A stretch of 64,000 nt of DNA, taken from the NCBI GenBank assembly GCA_963727045.1, contig CAVSES010000002.1, forward strand, positions 1,178,001-1,242,000, in the 5' to 3' direction. Under the pieces are notes generated by a model. It made no database searches, was not told the origin of the DNA, and was given only the letters and a program-made list of their open reading frames with translations. The position numbers were made by a program, and so were the translations under genes. Origin of the DNA: Bog-1198 sp963727045. GTDB taxonomy: Bacteria; Pseudomonadota; Gammaproteobacteria; Steroidobacterales; Steroidobacteraceae. Positions 16,192 through 24,806 of this stretch are shown here, one piece after another. How positions within the stretch are numbered: position 1 is the first letter of the stretch; every line of letters begins with the position of its first letter.

Positions 16192-17733
16192 TCACTTCTC
16201 GGGCTTCGCCTGCCACACGCTGAGCGTGTCCGGCGAGCCCTGCGCGCGCACGCCGTTGTCGGTCAGGATCTCATCCGTCGAGGCCGCGATGGCGGCCCGC
16301 GAAAACACCAGCGCCTCGCCGCCTTTTTGATCGAATTCGAAGGTCACGAACGGATCCTTGAGGTCGCGCAAGAGCGCGACCAGGTGATTCAAGCTGCGGA
16401 CCCGGGTGCCGTTGATGGAGTACACAACCGAGCCCATGGGGTTCGAGTAGCCGTTGACGAGCTTGTGCGGGAAGAACGGCGAGGACACCACCACGAGCTC
16501 TTGCTGATCGGCGCTCGGCGGATCGAGGAGCTGCGTAACGAGCGGGCTCTTCAAGAATCCGAGCATGCGGGTCATGTTCGGATTGGATTTGAAGCCGGCC
16601 AGGAACTGATAGGTCGCCGTGGAGAACACCAGCGGTCCGTAGATGAAAAAGGGCGGGTAGGCGCCCTGCAAGTCGGTGATCAGCGTGGGATGCAGGGGCG
16701 ATACGGGGAGCTGCACCTTCAGCGTCTTGCCGTCCCTGACGAGCGTGAGCGGAACCTTGCCGTCGGCGGCCACGCGCTGGACCAGGTATGCGAAACTGAC
16801 CCGCAAGTCCTTGTCGAGCTTGATCATGCCCTGGTTGTCGATGGATGTGTCGCCGATGCGGGTCACGACATCCCACTCCTTGAGGGGGTAGGCGGGATCG
16901 GGTTTGTCGGGACGGTGAACGATCATTCCTTCGACGCTTTTGTCGAGCTTGAGAAATTCGCGCAGCGCCGGATTCTCCAGCGTTTGCAACTCATCGTACA
17001 TGGCCGGCTTTCCGTCGTAGCGACCGTCGGCAATATCCTTCAAGAACAAATCCACTTCCTCGTTGGGAATGATGTAGCCGATGTTCTGGGTGTCGCCGCC
17101 CAGCTTGCTGAATGCAAGGCCGATCATCTTGTCCCCGGCGATGGCGGGACCCCCGCTGTTTCCGGGATTGATCGCGGCGTCCACCTGGATGCGGAGTCCC
17201 GACACCGGATAGTTGTAGGCCACGAACTCGATGCGGGACACGATTCCCTTGGTGATGGACAGCGAATTGCCGCCCGTGGGGAATCCGTATGCCATCACCG
17301 CGTCCTTGATCTGCGGCAGCTTGCTGGCGCGGTTGACCGCCGGATGGGTGTCGAAGAACGAGGCATCGTCGAGTTGCAGGACAGCGAGATCGATGCCCGG
17401 GGCGACCGCCAGGACGGTGGCCGGCACCTTGTCCCCCGCCGCATTCGCCTGAATCTGCACCTGGGTCGCATAGAGAACCACGTGGGCGTTGGTCAGGATC
17501 CGCTTGCCCTCGATGACGACGCCCGATGCGGTGATTTCGCTGGGCGCCTGCTTGGTCCATGGCTTGAATGGATCCGGAGTGCGCATGGTGGCGAACACCT
17601 TCACCACGGAATTCTCGATTGCCGGAATGCGGTCGGCATCGGCCGCGCGGGCCGCGGCGCCGCGAGCCGCGGATATGTCGAGAGTGCAACAGAGACAAAG
17701 GCCGATCAATGCAACCCGGCTGAGATGTTTCAT
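16192..17733 (-). CDS. secreted DegP-like serine protease of the DEG9-like type
   Basis: A 513-residue trypsin-fold protease with a signal peptide (MKHLSRVALIGLCLCCTLDISA). The catalytic triad is visible: His84 in TNAHVV, Asp115 in GIDLAVLQ and Ser193 in NPGNSGGP. A PDZ-like region follows (GMIVHRPDKPDPAYPLKEWDVVTRIGDTSID). The C-terminal third includes DQQELVVVSSPFFPHKLVNG and VVYSINGTRVRSLNHLVALL. From memory, this layout resembles plant DEG9 proteases more than E. coli DegP/DegQ; that comparison needs a database check. It is the last gene after gltA and the propeller gene, with 16 bases between the latter and it. Confidence 0.85.
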   Translation of the reverse strand: MKHLSRVALIGLCLCCTLDISAARGAAARAADADRIPAIENSVVKVFATMRTPDPFKPWTKQAPSEITASGVVIEGKRILTNAHVVLYATQVQIQANAAGDKVPATVLAVAPGIDLAVLQLDDASFFDTHPAVNRASKLPQIKDAVMAYGFPTGGNSLSITKGIVSRIEFVAYNYPVSGLRIQVDAAINPGNSGGPAIAGDKMIGLAFSKLGGDTQNIGYIIPNEEVDLFLKDIADGRYDGKPAMYDELQTLENPALREFLKLDKSVEGMIVHRPDKPDPAYPLKEWDVVTRIGDTSIDNQGMIKLDKDLRVSFAYLVQRVAADGKVPLTLVRDGKTLKVQLPVSPLHPTLITDLQGAYPPFFIYGPLVFSTATYQFLAGFKSNPNMTRMLGFLKSPLVTQLLDPPSADQQELVVVSSPFFPHKLVNGYSNPMGSVVYSINGTRVRSLNHLVALLRDLKDPFVTFEFDQKGGEALVFSRAAIAASTDEILTDNGVRAQGSPDTLSVWQAKPEK

Positions 17734-17749
17734 GTTCGCGCTTGGAGTC

Positions 17750-19387
17750 CTATTTCCCGTCCACGGAGAAGGCCAGCAGGGCGTTGCCCGAATTGATGTA
17801 GACGGTGCCGTTCACGATGGTCGCTCCGCCGAAATCGAGCGGTCCCCCGCTCGCCTTGATGCCGTTGTTGGTCTTGAAGTCTCTTGCCGTGTCGAAATCC
17901 CACAGAATCTTGCCGTCGATGGTGGAATAGCCGCGCAAATGCCCGTCCATCGCTCCCGAGAAGACCACGCCCGGCATGACCGTGACTGCTTGCGCCTGGG
18001 CATGCGAGCAGCTGCGATCGGGTGGGGTGCAGGCCGGCTCCGGCGATGCTGTGTGCCAGCGCGCGACGCCCGTCGTCATATCAAGCGCCGTGAGGCTTCC
18101 GGACTCATTTGGAGGCTGCACCAACAGCCCGGAAACGGCGACATAGAGGTTGCGATGATCCGCGGCGCTGCCCCACGCAACACCGCCCGGGATGCCCGCT
18201 ACGCCGGGCGGTCCGACGACGCCGGTGCTCCCGGATGCTGCGACGCCCGCGGCGCCTGCATCGTCGTCGCCGATCTTCGTCTGCCATAGGACTTCACCGC
18301 CATGATCGGGGTCGAGGCCGTAGACGACGCCGGATTTCTGACCCGCCAGCAGGACTTGATTGCCGGTCGCCAGCGTCCGCAATACGGGCGAACTCAAAAA
18401 GCCGGCTCCGGACGCGCCGTCCCGAACCGCCGGCTGCTTCACCCAGCGCAATTTGCCGTCGGTGAGATCAAAGGCGGCTATCGCGTCGGTCAGGGACTGT
18501 TCCAGGCCGGTCGCGGAACCGCCGGTCGCGACGTACAGTACGCTGCGCTTGACGTCGATGGTCGGGGCCGAAGAGATCGCCGCGCCCGCGGGGCCGAATT
18601 CCTGGATGCCCGAGCTGTTCTTGCGCGTCGGTTGCGGCTCCTCGAGAACGGTGTAGCTCTTCCACACTATTCTTCCGCCGGCGATGTCAAGCGCGGCGAC
18701 GCTGCCGCGAAAGGTGCAGCAGCCGTAACCCGCCCCGGCAGCAGCACTGTCCTCGGTCGAGGCCACCGTCACGTACAGCCGGTCGTTGTAGAGCGCCGGT
18801 GCGCCGATGATGCGCGCCAATGGATGAGTGTCCACGCGGGTTTTCCAGAGCAGCGTCCCCTTTTGCGCGTCGAGGGCATACACCGTACCGCTGTCGTCGC
18901 CGAAAAAAGCTGCGCTCGGCGCCTTGATGACATCGAGATGCGCCAGCGTGCGCTTCAGCTTCCTTGGCAGGGCGGCGACCTTCGCCCGCGCCAGTTCGCC
19001 GATCGTAATCGCAGTGCGGCTGCCCGCGGCCGCGTCGTATGTCCAATACGTGCAGCCGGATTTCGAATCGAGCGAGTAGATGCGGCCCGTCGAGCTCGTG
19101 ACGAAGAGCCGCTCATCGACGACGGTGGGTTGGCCGAATTCCGTGCCGCCCGCGTAGCCGAACGCCCATTTCAACGCGAGCTTCGGCACGTCGGCCGCGC
19201 GAATCGCAGGCTCAGGCTGATATCGAGTGTTGTCGAGACTGCGGCCCCAGCCATTCCACTGCGCGCTGCCGAGTGCGACGGGGCCCGCGGTACCTGGACA
19301 CGTGCCGTCCGCGAGCGCGGCATGGGCAGCGCCGCCGAGCAGCAGCACCGCCAATGCGCTCGAAGCCGCGTGTCCTCGCAGCGCCAT
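17750..19387 (-). CDS. PQQ-type beta-propeller protein, polyvinyl-alcohol-dehydrogenase-like
   Basis: A 545-residue secreted protein with a signal peptide (MALRGHAASSALAVLLLGGAAHAALA). Propeller repeats begin at NGWGRSLDNTRYQP and recur as GRIYSLDSKSGCTYWTYDA, GTVYALDAQKGTLLWKT, GVVYGLDPDHGGEVLWQT and GHLRGYSTIDGKILWDFD. The GCTYWTYDAAAGSRTAITIG stretch is typical of polyvinyl alcohol dehydrogenases. No CxxCH is present, so it lacks the cytochrome domain of the classical enzyme and would need a separate electron acceptor. The substrate is unknown. Its ATG lies three bases after the gltA stop, so it is probably translated from gltA transcripts. Confidence 0.8.
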   Translation of the reverse strand: MALRGHAASSALAVLLLGGAAHAALADGTCPGTAGPVALGSAQWNGWGRSLDNTRYQPEPAIRAADVPKLALKWAFGYAGGTEFGQPTVVDERLFVTSSTGRIYSLDSKSGCTYWTYDAAAGSRTAITIGELARAKVAALPRKLKRTLAHLDVIKAPSAAFFGDDSGTVYALDAQKGTLLWKTRVDTHPLARIIGAPALYNDRLYVTVASTEDSAAAGAGYGCCTFRGSVAALDIAGGRIVWKSYTVLEEPQPTRKNSSGIQEFGPAGAAISSAPTIDVKRSVLYVATGGSATGLEQSLTDAIAAFDLTDGKLRWVKQPAVRDGASGAGFLSSPVLRTLATGNQVLLAGQKSGVVYGLDPDHGGEVLWQTKIGDDDAGAAGVAASGSTGVVGPPGVAGIPGGVAWGSAADHRNLYVAVSGLLVQPPNESGSLTALDMTTGVARWHTASPEPACTPPDRSCSHAQAQAVTVMPGVVFSGAMDGHLRGYSTIDGKILWDFDTARDFKTNNGIKASGGPLDFGGATIVNGTVYINSGNALLAFSVDGK

Positions 19388-19390
19388 GGA

Positions 19391-20683
19391 TCAACGCTTG
19401 TCGATCGGCTGGTAATCCCGCTGCGTGGGACCGGTGTAGAGCTGCCGCGGACGGCCGATCCTCATGTGCGGATCGGAGACCATTTCCTGCCACTGAGCCA
19501 CCCAACCGGCGGTACGCGCGATCGCGAACATGACGGTGAACATGGAGCGCGGAATTCCGAGCGCGCTGTAGATGATGCCTGAATAGAAGTCCACGTTCGG
19601 ATACAGCTTGCGCGACACGAAGTACTCGTCTTTGAGCGCGATTTCCTCCAATTTCAGGGACAGCTGGAACAGCGGATTGTCGGTCTTGCCGAGCTTCTCC
19701 AACACGCGATAGCACATGCCGCGAATGATCTTGGCGCGCGGATCGAAATTCTTGTAGACGCGGTGTCCGAATCCCATCAACCGCACGTGGTCGTTCTTGT
19801 CCTTGACGCGCGCGAGGAATTTGTCGATGTTCGCGACCGAACCGATGCCGTCCAGCATGTCAAGAACCGCTTCATTGGCGCCGCCGTGTGCGGGACCCCA
19901 CAGGGCGGATACGCCGGCTGATATGGCGGCGTACGGGTTTGCACCGGTGCTGCCGGCCAGGCGGACAGTGGAGGTGCTGGCGTTTTGTTCGTGGTCCGCG
20001 TGCAGAATGAAGAGCAAATCCAGCGCCTCGGCCGCGACCGGATCGATCGCATAAGGCTCGCACGGCACGGCGAAGAACATGTTGAGCATGTTCGCGCAGT
20101 ACCGCAGGTCGTTGCGCGGATAGATGAAAGGCTGACCGAGGGTGTGCTTGTAGGCCGCCGCGGCGATGGTGGGCAGCTTCGCAATGATGCGATGCGCGAA
20201 GATTTCCCGGTGCCGAGGATTGTCGATGTCCGTGGTGTCGTGATAGAAGGCGGCCATCGAGGCCACCACCGCCGACACCATCGCCATGGGATGGGCGTTG
20301 TGATGGAAGCCCTGGAAGAAGCGCAGCAATTGTTCGTTGACCATGGTGTGCCGCATGATCGAATTCTGAAAGGCTTTGAGCTCGGCCTTGCTGGGCAGAG
20401 AGCCGTTGATCAAGAGATTCGCCACCTCCAGAAAGCTCGACTTCTCCGCAAGCTGCTCCACCGGATAGCCGCGATACAACAGCAGGCCCGCATCGCCGTC
20501 GATATACGTGATCTTGCTTTCCGTGCTCGCCGTGGCCATGAAGCCGGGGTCGAACGTAAAAACGCCCTGCTCCTTGGTCAGGCTGGAGATGTCGAGCGCT
20601 TCAGGGCCGATCGTTCCGGAGACGGCATTCAATTGCGTCGTCTTTCCGGTCGCGAGATTCTTGAGTTCGTATTTCGTGCTCAT
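19391..20683 (-). CDS. gltA: citrate synthase
   Basis: Condenses acetyl-CoA and oxaloacetate at the entry of the TCA cycle. It is 430 residues from the ATG at 20683 (MSTKYELKNLATGKTTQL), the usual length for the hexameric gammaproteobacterial type. Key stretches are FTFDPGFMATASTESKITYIDGD, HADHEQNASTSTVRLAGSTGANPYA, the catalytic MGFGHRVYKNFDPRA and FAIARTAGWVAQWQEM. The open frame runs 16 codons further upstream, but the family start is clear. Confidence 0.96.
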   Translation of the reverse strand: MSTKYELKNLATGKTTQLNAVSGTIGPEALDISSLTKEQGVFTFDPGFMATASTESKITYIDGDAGLLLYRGYPVEQLAEKSSFLEVANLLINGSLPSKAELKAFQNSIMRHTMVNEQLLRFFQGFHHNAHPMAMVSAVVASMAAFYHDTTDIDNPRHREIFAHRIIAKLPTIAAAAYKHTLGQPFIYPRNDLRYCANMLNMFFAVPCEPYAIDPVAAEALDLLFILHADHEQNASTSTVRLAGSTGANPYAAISAGVSALWGPAHGGANEAVLDMLDGIGSVANIDKFLARVKDKNDHVRLMGFGHRVYKNFDPRAKIIRGMCYRVLEKLGKTDNPLFQLSLKLEEIALKDEYFVSRKLYPNVDFYSGIIYSALGIPRSMFTVMFAIARTAGWVAQWQEMVSDPHMRIGRPRQLYTGPTQRDYQPIDKR

Positions 20684-20788
20684 GCGCTTGTCCGACGGAG
20701 TTTGGCCGCTTAAGGTTCCGCAGCCTTGCACGGCCTCACATCGGAATCAAGGGAGCGAGCCTCAAGCGCGCACGAACTCGAACGCCGC

Positions 20789-20810
20789 GCAATCCTCGTG
20801 CGAGGATTGC
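20789..20810. repeat. perfect 10-bp-arm palindrome after rpmE
   Basis: Arms GCAATCCTCG and CGAGGATTGC are separated by two bases, 17 bases downstream of the rpmE stop. It can form a strong hairpin on the rpmE transcript, but no T-run follows, so it may be a weak terminator, an RNA-stability element or a protein site. Confidence 0.5.
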
Positions 20811-20826
20811 ACGGTGCGACTATGGC

Positions 20827-21042
20827 TTAAGGTTTCGCCGCAGCCGTCGCATACTTCTTGCGGAATTTATCGACGCGGCCGCCGGTATCCACAATTTTCT
20901 GCTTGCCGGTATAGAACGGATGGCAGTTCGAACACACTTCGACCTGTAGATCCTGACCGATGGTCGATCGGGTCTCGAACGCATTGCCGCAGGTGCACGT
21001 GACCGCGATGACTTTGTACTCGGGATGAATGCCGGCTTTCAT
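20827..21042 (-). CDS. rpmE: 50S ribosomal protein L31 (zinc-binding type)
   Basis: 71 residues: MKAGIHPEYKVIAVTCTCGN, then CSNCHPFYTGKQ. The four Cys (CTC...CSNC) mark the zinc-containing form of L31, which is replaced by a Cys-less paralogue under zinc limitation in some bacteria. TGGRVDKFRKKY is the family C-terminus. It lies upstream of gltA on the same strand, 143 bases apart. Confidence 0.95.
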   Translation of the reverse strand: MKAGIHPEYKVIAVTCTCGNAFETRSTIGQDLQVEVCSNCHPFYTGKQKIVDTGGRVDKFRKKYATAAAKP

Positions 21043-21456
21043 ATGAACCTCGATTAAACAGCAAGCGGCAGAATCGACGAGCCCTCGAAGGTGCGCATCG
21101 CCACGCCAAAGATTCCCCTCGATATTCTCATGCTCCTGCCTTGGGAGGGCTGGATGCTGGGAACCGGGCCGACCATGGTAGCGGAGGAGTGCAGTAGCTA
21201 CAAGATCTGCGTGTAAGTCTTTGTCTGACAGAGCATTGCAGATTTGTCCACAATAACTGTGGATAAGTCTGTGGACGGTGGCTCAGTCGCTTGATTCAGA
21301 CAGCGGAAATTCGAGTAATTGTTAACTTGGTCAAAAAATAGACAAGTCGCTTTGTTGTTATGTTTCAATTACTTGAGAGACGCATCTGACCTACTGCAGA
21401 TGCAATGTCTCGTAGGTGCCCCTTTGTGCGAGGTGCGAGACCCTGTGTGCATAAGC
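21043..21456. promoter_or_regulatory. 414-base gene-free region with DnaA-box-like cluster
   Basis: No convincing gene lies here. The right half is AT-rich (about 21300-21375). TTGTCCACA (21244-21252), TGTGGATAA (21258-21266, an exact TTATCCACA box on the minus strand) and TGTGGACGG (21270-21278) lie within 35 bases. An inverted repeat GCATCTG / CAGATGC (21382-21403) lies nearer hemW. The rpmE promoter must be in this region but is not clear by eye. Confidence 0.5.
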
Positions 21457-22629
21457 TCAGGCGAGAAAACTGGCCTGTAGATCATTTAAGAAGCGGCGGC
21501 CGAGCTCCGTCGGACGCCAGCCGGCGCCGGGACTCTTCTCCATTAACCCGTGTTCCTCGGCTGCGCCCAGCTTCGCTGCCACCGACTCGATGCCGAGGCC
21601 GGTTTGCCGGCGGTAATCTTGGGACGTGAAGCCTTCGTTGAGGCGCAGCGCATTCAACATGAATTCGAACGGCAGGTCCGCGAGGGCAACGCAGGTCGTT
21701 CCGCCGATCGTCGCCCCGGGCGCAGCGCGGCGAACCTCCTCCTGATAGTCCCGCGGCTGCTTCGGTTTGGTCGTGCGCAGGATGTGTTGCGGGAGAGCGA
21801 GGCTCACTTTTCCGTGGGCACCGGCGCCCACCCCCACGTAGTCGCCGAACCGCCAGTAATTGAGGTTGTGCCGGCATTGCATCCCTGCGCGCGCGTATGC
21901 CGAAACCTCGTACTGCACGTAGCCTGCATCGGCCAGCTGCTTTTGACCCGCGATTTGAATCCGCCACGCCTCCTCTTCGTCCGGCAGCAGCGGGGGGCGT
22001 GCGTGGAAGACCGTCCCCGGCTCCAGCGTGAGCTGATAGTAGGAAATATGCGAGGGTTCGAGCGCACACGCGGTGCGCACATCCTCGAACGCTTCTTCCG
22101 GCGTCTGTTGCGGCAGCGCATACATCAAATCGAGGTTGAAATTGTCGAGCTTCGCCGCGAGCAGCTCCGCCACGGCGCGGTGCGTGTCCTCTGCCGAGTG
22201 AATGCGGCCGAGGGCTTGGAGCACGCGCGGCGCGAATGTCTGGGCGCCCAATGACACGCGATTGATACCGGCATCCCGATAACCCGCGAAGCGGCCGCAT
22301 TCGACGGTTCCCGGATTGGCCTCCAATGTGACTTCCACATCGGCGGCAAAGGCGATTCGCTGCCGCAGTGCGCCAAGCAGGCGGCTGAACTCCTCCGGTT
22401 GAAAGAGACTGGGTGTGCCGCCGCCGAAAAAGACCGTGTCGATGCGCCGGCCCTGCAGACGCGGCAATTCCAGATCGAAATCCCGAATCAGCGCGTCGAT
22501 GTACGATGAGTCCGGGGCGGCTGATTTCAATTGGTGCGAATTGAAATCGCAGTACGGACACTTGCGCACGCACCACGGCATGTGCACGTACAAGGCCACT
22601 GACCGCGGCGGATCGACGGGCCCGGTCAC
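21457..22629 (-). CDS. hemW: HemW, radical SAM heme chaperone (coproporphyrinogen oxidase-like)
   Basis: A 390-residue radical SAM protein. The 4Fe-4S motif is CVRKCPYC (Cys20, 24, 27), followed by FFGGGTPSLF and the GVGAGAHGKVS region. HemW proteins are related to HemN but lack the Cys that follows the canonical CxxxCxxC; here FNSH follows directly, as in HemW. The role in heme delivery is family knowledge. The GTG at 22629 shares GTGA with the rdgB stop. An upstream extension of the frame lies inside rdgB and is unlikely to be translated. Confidence 0.92.
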   Translation of the reverse strand: MTGPVDPPRSVALYVHMPWCVRKCPYCDFNSHQLKSAAPDSSYIDALIRDFDLELPRLQGRRIDTVFFGGGTPSLFQPEEFSRLLGALRQRIAFAADVEVTLEANPGTVECGRFAGYRDAGINRVSLGAQTFAPRVLQALGRIHSAEDTHRAVAELLAAKLDNFNLDLMYALPQQTPEEAFEDVRTACALEPSHISYYQLTLEPGTVFHARPPLLPDEEEAWRIQIAGQKQLADAGYVQYEVSAYARAGMQCRHNLNYWRFGDYVGVGAGAHGKVSLALPQHILRTTKPKQPRDYQEEVRRAAPGATIGGTTCVALADLPFEFMLNALRLNEGFTSQDYRRQTGLGIESVAAKLGAAEEHGLMEKSPGAGWRPTELGRRFLNDLQASFLA

Positions 22630-23306
22630 GGCGGCGGCGCCGCCCTGAATCGCTCGCGCTCCAGCAGCCGGCAGCGCAACGCACGCATGGCGGTGCCGCG
22701 GTGACTCTGCCGGTTCTTTTCCTCCGGCGCGAGTTCCGCCGCCGTTACGCCCAATTCGGGCAGCCAAAAATAAGGGTCGTAGCCGAATCCGCCCGAACCC
22801 CGCGGCGAGTCGAGAATCGACCCTTGCCAGACGCCCTCGGCGATCAACGGTGCCTCGTCCTTCGGCGAGGCCACGAACGCCAAGGCGCAGCGATACCGAG
22901 CCGCACGGCGTTCGCCCGGCTGGCCCGCGAGCGCGCGAAGCAGCTTGGCGTTGTTGGCCGCGTCGTCGGCGCCGACCCCGGCATAACGGGCCGAAAAAAT
23001 TCCCGGGGCGCCGCCGAGCGCGTCGACTTCGAGTCCGGAATCATCCGCGATCGCCGCAACCTCCGGCGTCCCGGCGCCTTGCAACCCCGCGGCCGACGCC
23101 GCTTCCGAGGCGTGCCGCGCCTTCAGCAGGGCGTTTTCGAGGAAACTTGCGCCGGTCTCCTCGGGCGGGACCGCTCCGATTTCGCCGAGGCTGTGCAGGT
23201 CGAACGGCAGATCGGCGAGCAACGCCCGGAACTCGCGCAGCTTGCCCGGGTTGGCGGTTGCGATGATGAGCGGCCTACGCGCCGCGGGCGCTGAGCTGGG
23301 CGGCAT
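22626..23306 (-). CDS. rdgB: dITP/XTP pyrophosphatase (RdgB/HAM1)
   Basis: Removes non-canonical purine nucleotides (dITP, XTP) from the pool. Landmarks are IIATANPGKLREFRALL, FLENALLKARHASEA, IADDSGLEVDALGGAPGIFSARYAG and GSGGFGYDPYFW. It is 226 residues from the ATG at 23306 (MPPSSAPAARR), which overlaps the end of rph by 32 bases. It overlaps hemW by GTGA. Confidence 0.94.
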   Translation of the reverse strand: MPPSSAPAARRPLIIATANPGKLREFRALLADLPFDLHSLGEIGAVPPEETGASFLENALLKARHASEAASAAGLQGAGTPEVAAIADDSGLEVDALGGAPGIFSARYAGVGADDAANNAKLLRALAGQPGERRAARYRCALAFVASPKDEAPLIAEGVWQGSILDSPRGSGGFGYDPYFWLPELGVTAAELAPEEKNRQSHRGTAMRALRCRLLERERFRAAPPP

Positions 23307-23997
23307 GCAGACGCGCGATCCCCACGGTCGCGAGATCGAGCAATTGATCGAGTTCGTGGCGGCGAAACGCATGCCCTTCCGCGGTTCCCTGCACTTCGAC
23401 AAAGGCGCCGCCGCTGTTCATGACCACATTCATGTCCGTTTCCGCATTCGAGTCCTCCGCGTAATCCAGATCGAGCACCGGCGTGCCGCGGAAGATTCCG
23501 ACGGATACGGCCGCCACCTGGCCGTGCAAGGGGTTGGCGCTGATGGCTCGCCTCTTGAGGAGCGTGTCGATGGCATCCGCGAGCGCCACGAATCCCCCGG
23601 TAATCGCCGCCGTGCGGGTGCCGCCGTCCGCTTGCAGCACGTCGCAGTCGACGGTCACGGTGCGTTCCCCCAACCCCTTGAGGTCCACCACCGCCCGCAA
23701 CGCGCGAGCAATTAAACGTTGAATCTCCTGCGTGCGCCCCGTCTGCTTGCCGCGCGCCGCCTCGCGAGCCGAGCGCGTATGAGTCGCCCGCGGCAGCATT
23801 CCGTATTCGGCGGTCACCCAACCCTGAGCCTGTCCCCGAAGGAATGGCGGCACGGTGTCCTCGATGCTGGCGGTGCAGAGGACGCGCGTGGCTCCGAACT
23901 CCACCAGCACCGAGCCTTCCGCATGCCGGGTGAACCCTCGCTCGAACCTCAATTCGCGCAATTCGTCGGGTGCCCGACCGCTCGGTCGGATGCTCAC
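23275..23997 (-). CDS. rph: ribonuclease PH
   Basis: Phosphorolytic 3' exoribonuclease for tRNA 3' processing. It has 240 residues: MRPSGRAPDELREL (GTG start at 23997), then GSVLVEFGATRVLCTASIE, GWVTAEYGMLPRATHTRSARE, RTVTVDCDVLQADGGTRTAAITG and LDLDYAEDSNAETDMNVVM. All are RNase PH signatures. The start shares GTGA with the PP2C stop; a longer frame into PP2C is not real. The rph-rdgB-hemW order is conserved in many gammaproteobacteria. Confidence 0.95.
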   Translation of the reverse strand: MSIRPSGRAPDELRELRFERGFTRHAEGSVLVEFGATRVLCTASIEDTVPPFLRGQAQGWVTAEYGMLPRATHTRSAREAARGKQTGRTQEIQRLIARALRAVVDLKGLGERTVTVDCDVLQADGGTRTAAITGGFVALADAIDTLLKRRAISANPLHGQVAAVSVGIFRGTPVLDLDYAEDSNAETDMNVVMNSGGAFVEVQGTAEGHAFRRHELDQLLDLATVGIARLHAAQLSARGA

Positions 23998-24776
23998 GCG
24001 GCCCGCCAGCGCAGCGCCGCCGCACTGGTGTTGTCGCTGTACGGCGCGGAGGCCTCCACCGCCTGTGTTCCAAGGTCGGTGAGGGTTTCGCGCAGCGGCT
24101 TGCCGATGGTCTGCGCGAAGCGCACGAAATCCTGATCGCGCAAATTCGCCCACAATCCATCGGTGCACAAGAGCAGGACGTCGCCCGATTTGAGCTTGCG
24201 CCGCGTCGAGATGGTCATCTCCGGCAAAGCCGCATCGCCGCCGAGGCAGCACTCGACGTAGTTGCGCATCGGGTGGCCGTGCACTTCAGCCTCCGTTATC
24301 AGGCCTTCGCGCAAAAGCACCTCGACGTGGCTGTGATCCCGGGTGCGCTCGAGCACCTGGGACTGGCGCAATTGATAGATTCGGCTGTCGCCCACGTGGG
24401 CCCAATAGGCCGCCGAATCCTGCACCAGGCACAGAGCGCAGGTCGCGCGCGGACGCGCTTCGACGCTCAAGCCAACCCCGAGCTTCACGACCTCCTCGTG
24501 CGCGCGACCCAATGACAAATGCAGGAATCCGAGCGGATCGAATATCGGATGCGGCGCCTGCCAGAACGCCTCGAGCAAGGTGGACAACGCGGTTTCGGCG
24601 GCGCGTGCGCCTTCCGCGTGGCCCCCCATGCCGTCGATCACCACCAACAGGACGGCATTGTCGGCGGCCGCCACCGCCACGCGGTCCTGATTTTCTTCGC
24701 GGTGGCCGATGAGGCTGACATCCGCGGTTTCGATCTGCAATGTCCGCTCCCGGGCTTCTGTTAAACTTCGACGCAT
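23994..24776 (-). CDS. PP2C-family Ser/Thr protein phosphatase
   Basis: A 260-residue soluble phosphatase. PP2C motifs are present in order: GHREENQDRVAV, LLVVIDGMGGHAEG (metal Asp-Gly), AHVGDSRIYQL, RDHSHVEVLL, LLLCTDGLWANL and APYSDNTSAAAL. These should bind two Mg/Mn ions. No partner kinase or FHA protein is visible nearby. It is the first gene of PP2C-rph-rdgB-hemW. The start at 24776 leaves only 30 bases to the divergent yicC; a TTG at 24740 is an alternative start. Confidence 0.88.
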   Translation of the reverse strand: MRRSLTEARERTLQIETADVSLIGHREENQDRVAVAAADNAVLLVVIDGMGGHAEGARAAETALSTLLEAFWQAPHPIFDPLGFLHLSLGRAHEEVVKLGVGLSVEARPRATCALCLVQDSAAYWAHVGDSRIYQLRQSQVLERTRDHSHVEVLLREGLITEAEVHGHPMRNYVECCLGGDAALPEMTISTRRKLKSGDVLLLCTDGLWANLRDQDFVRFAQTIGKPLRETLTDLGTQAVEASAPYSDNTSAAALRWRAA

Positions 24777-24806
24777 GGATTATGGCCGATTCTAGCGCAG
24801 ACCCCT

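Noticed and set aside
21043..21456. Chromosomal origin (oriC) at the DnaA-box cluster
   Set aside because: Only three boxes, one exact, and no dnaA, dnaN, gyrB, rpmH or parAB nearby. It is kept as a finding, not called as an origin.
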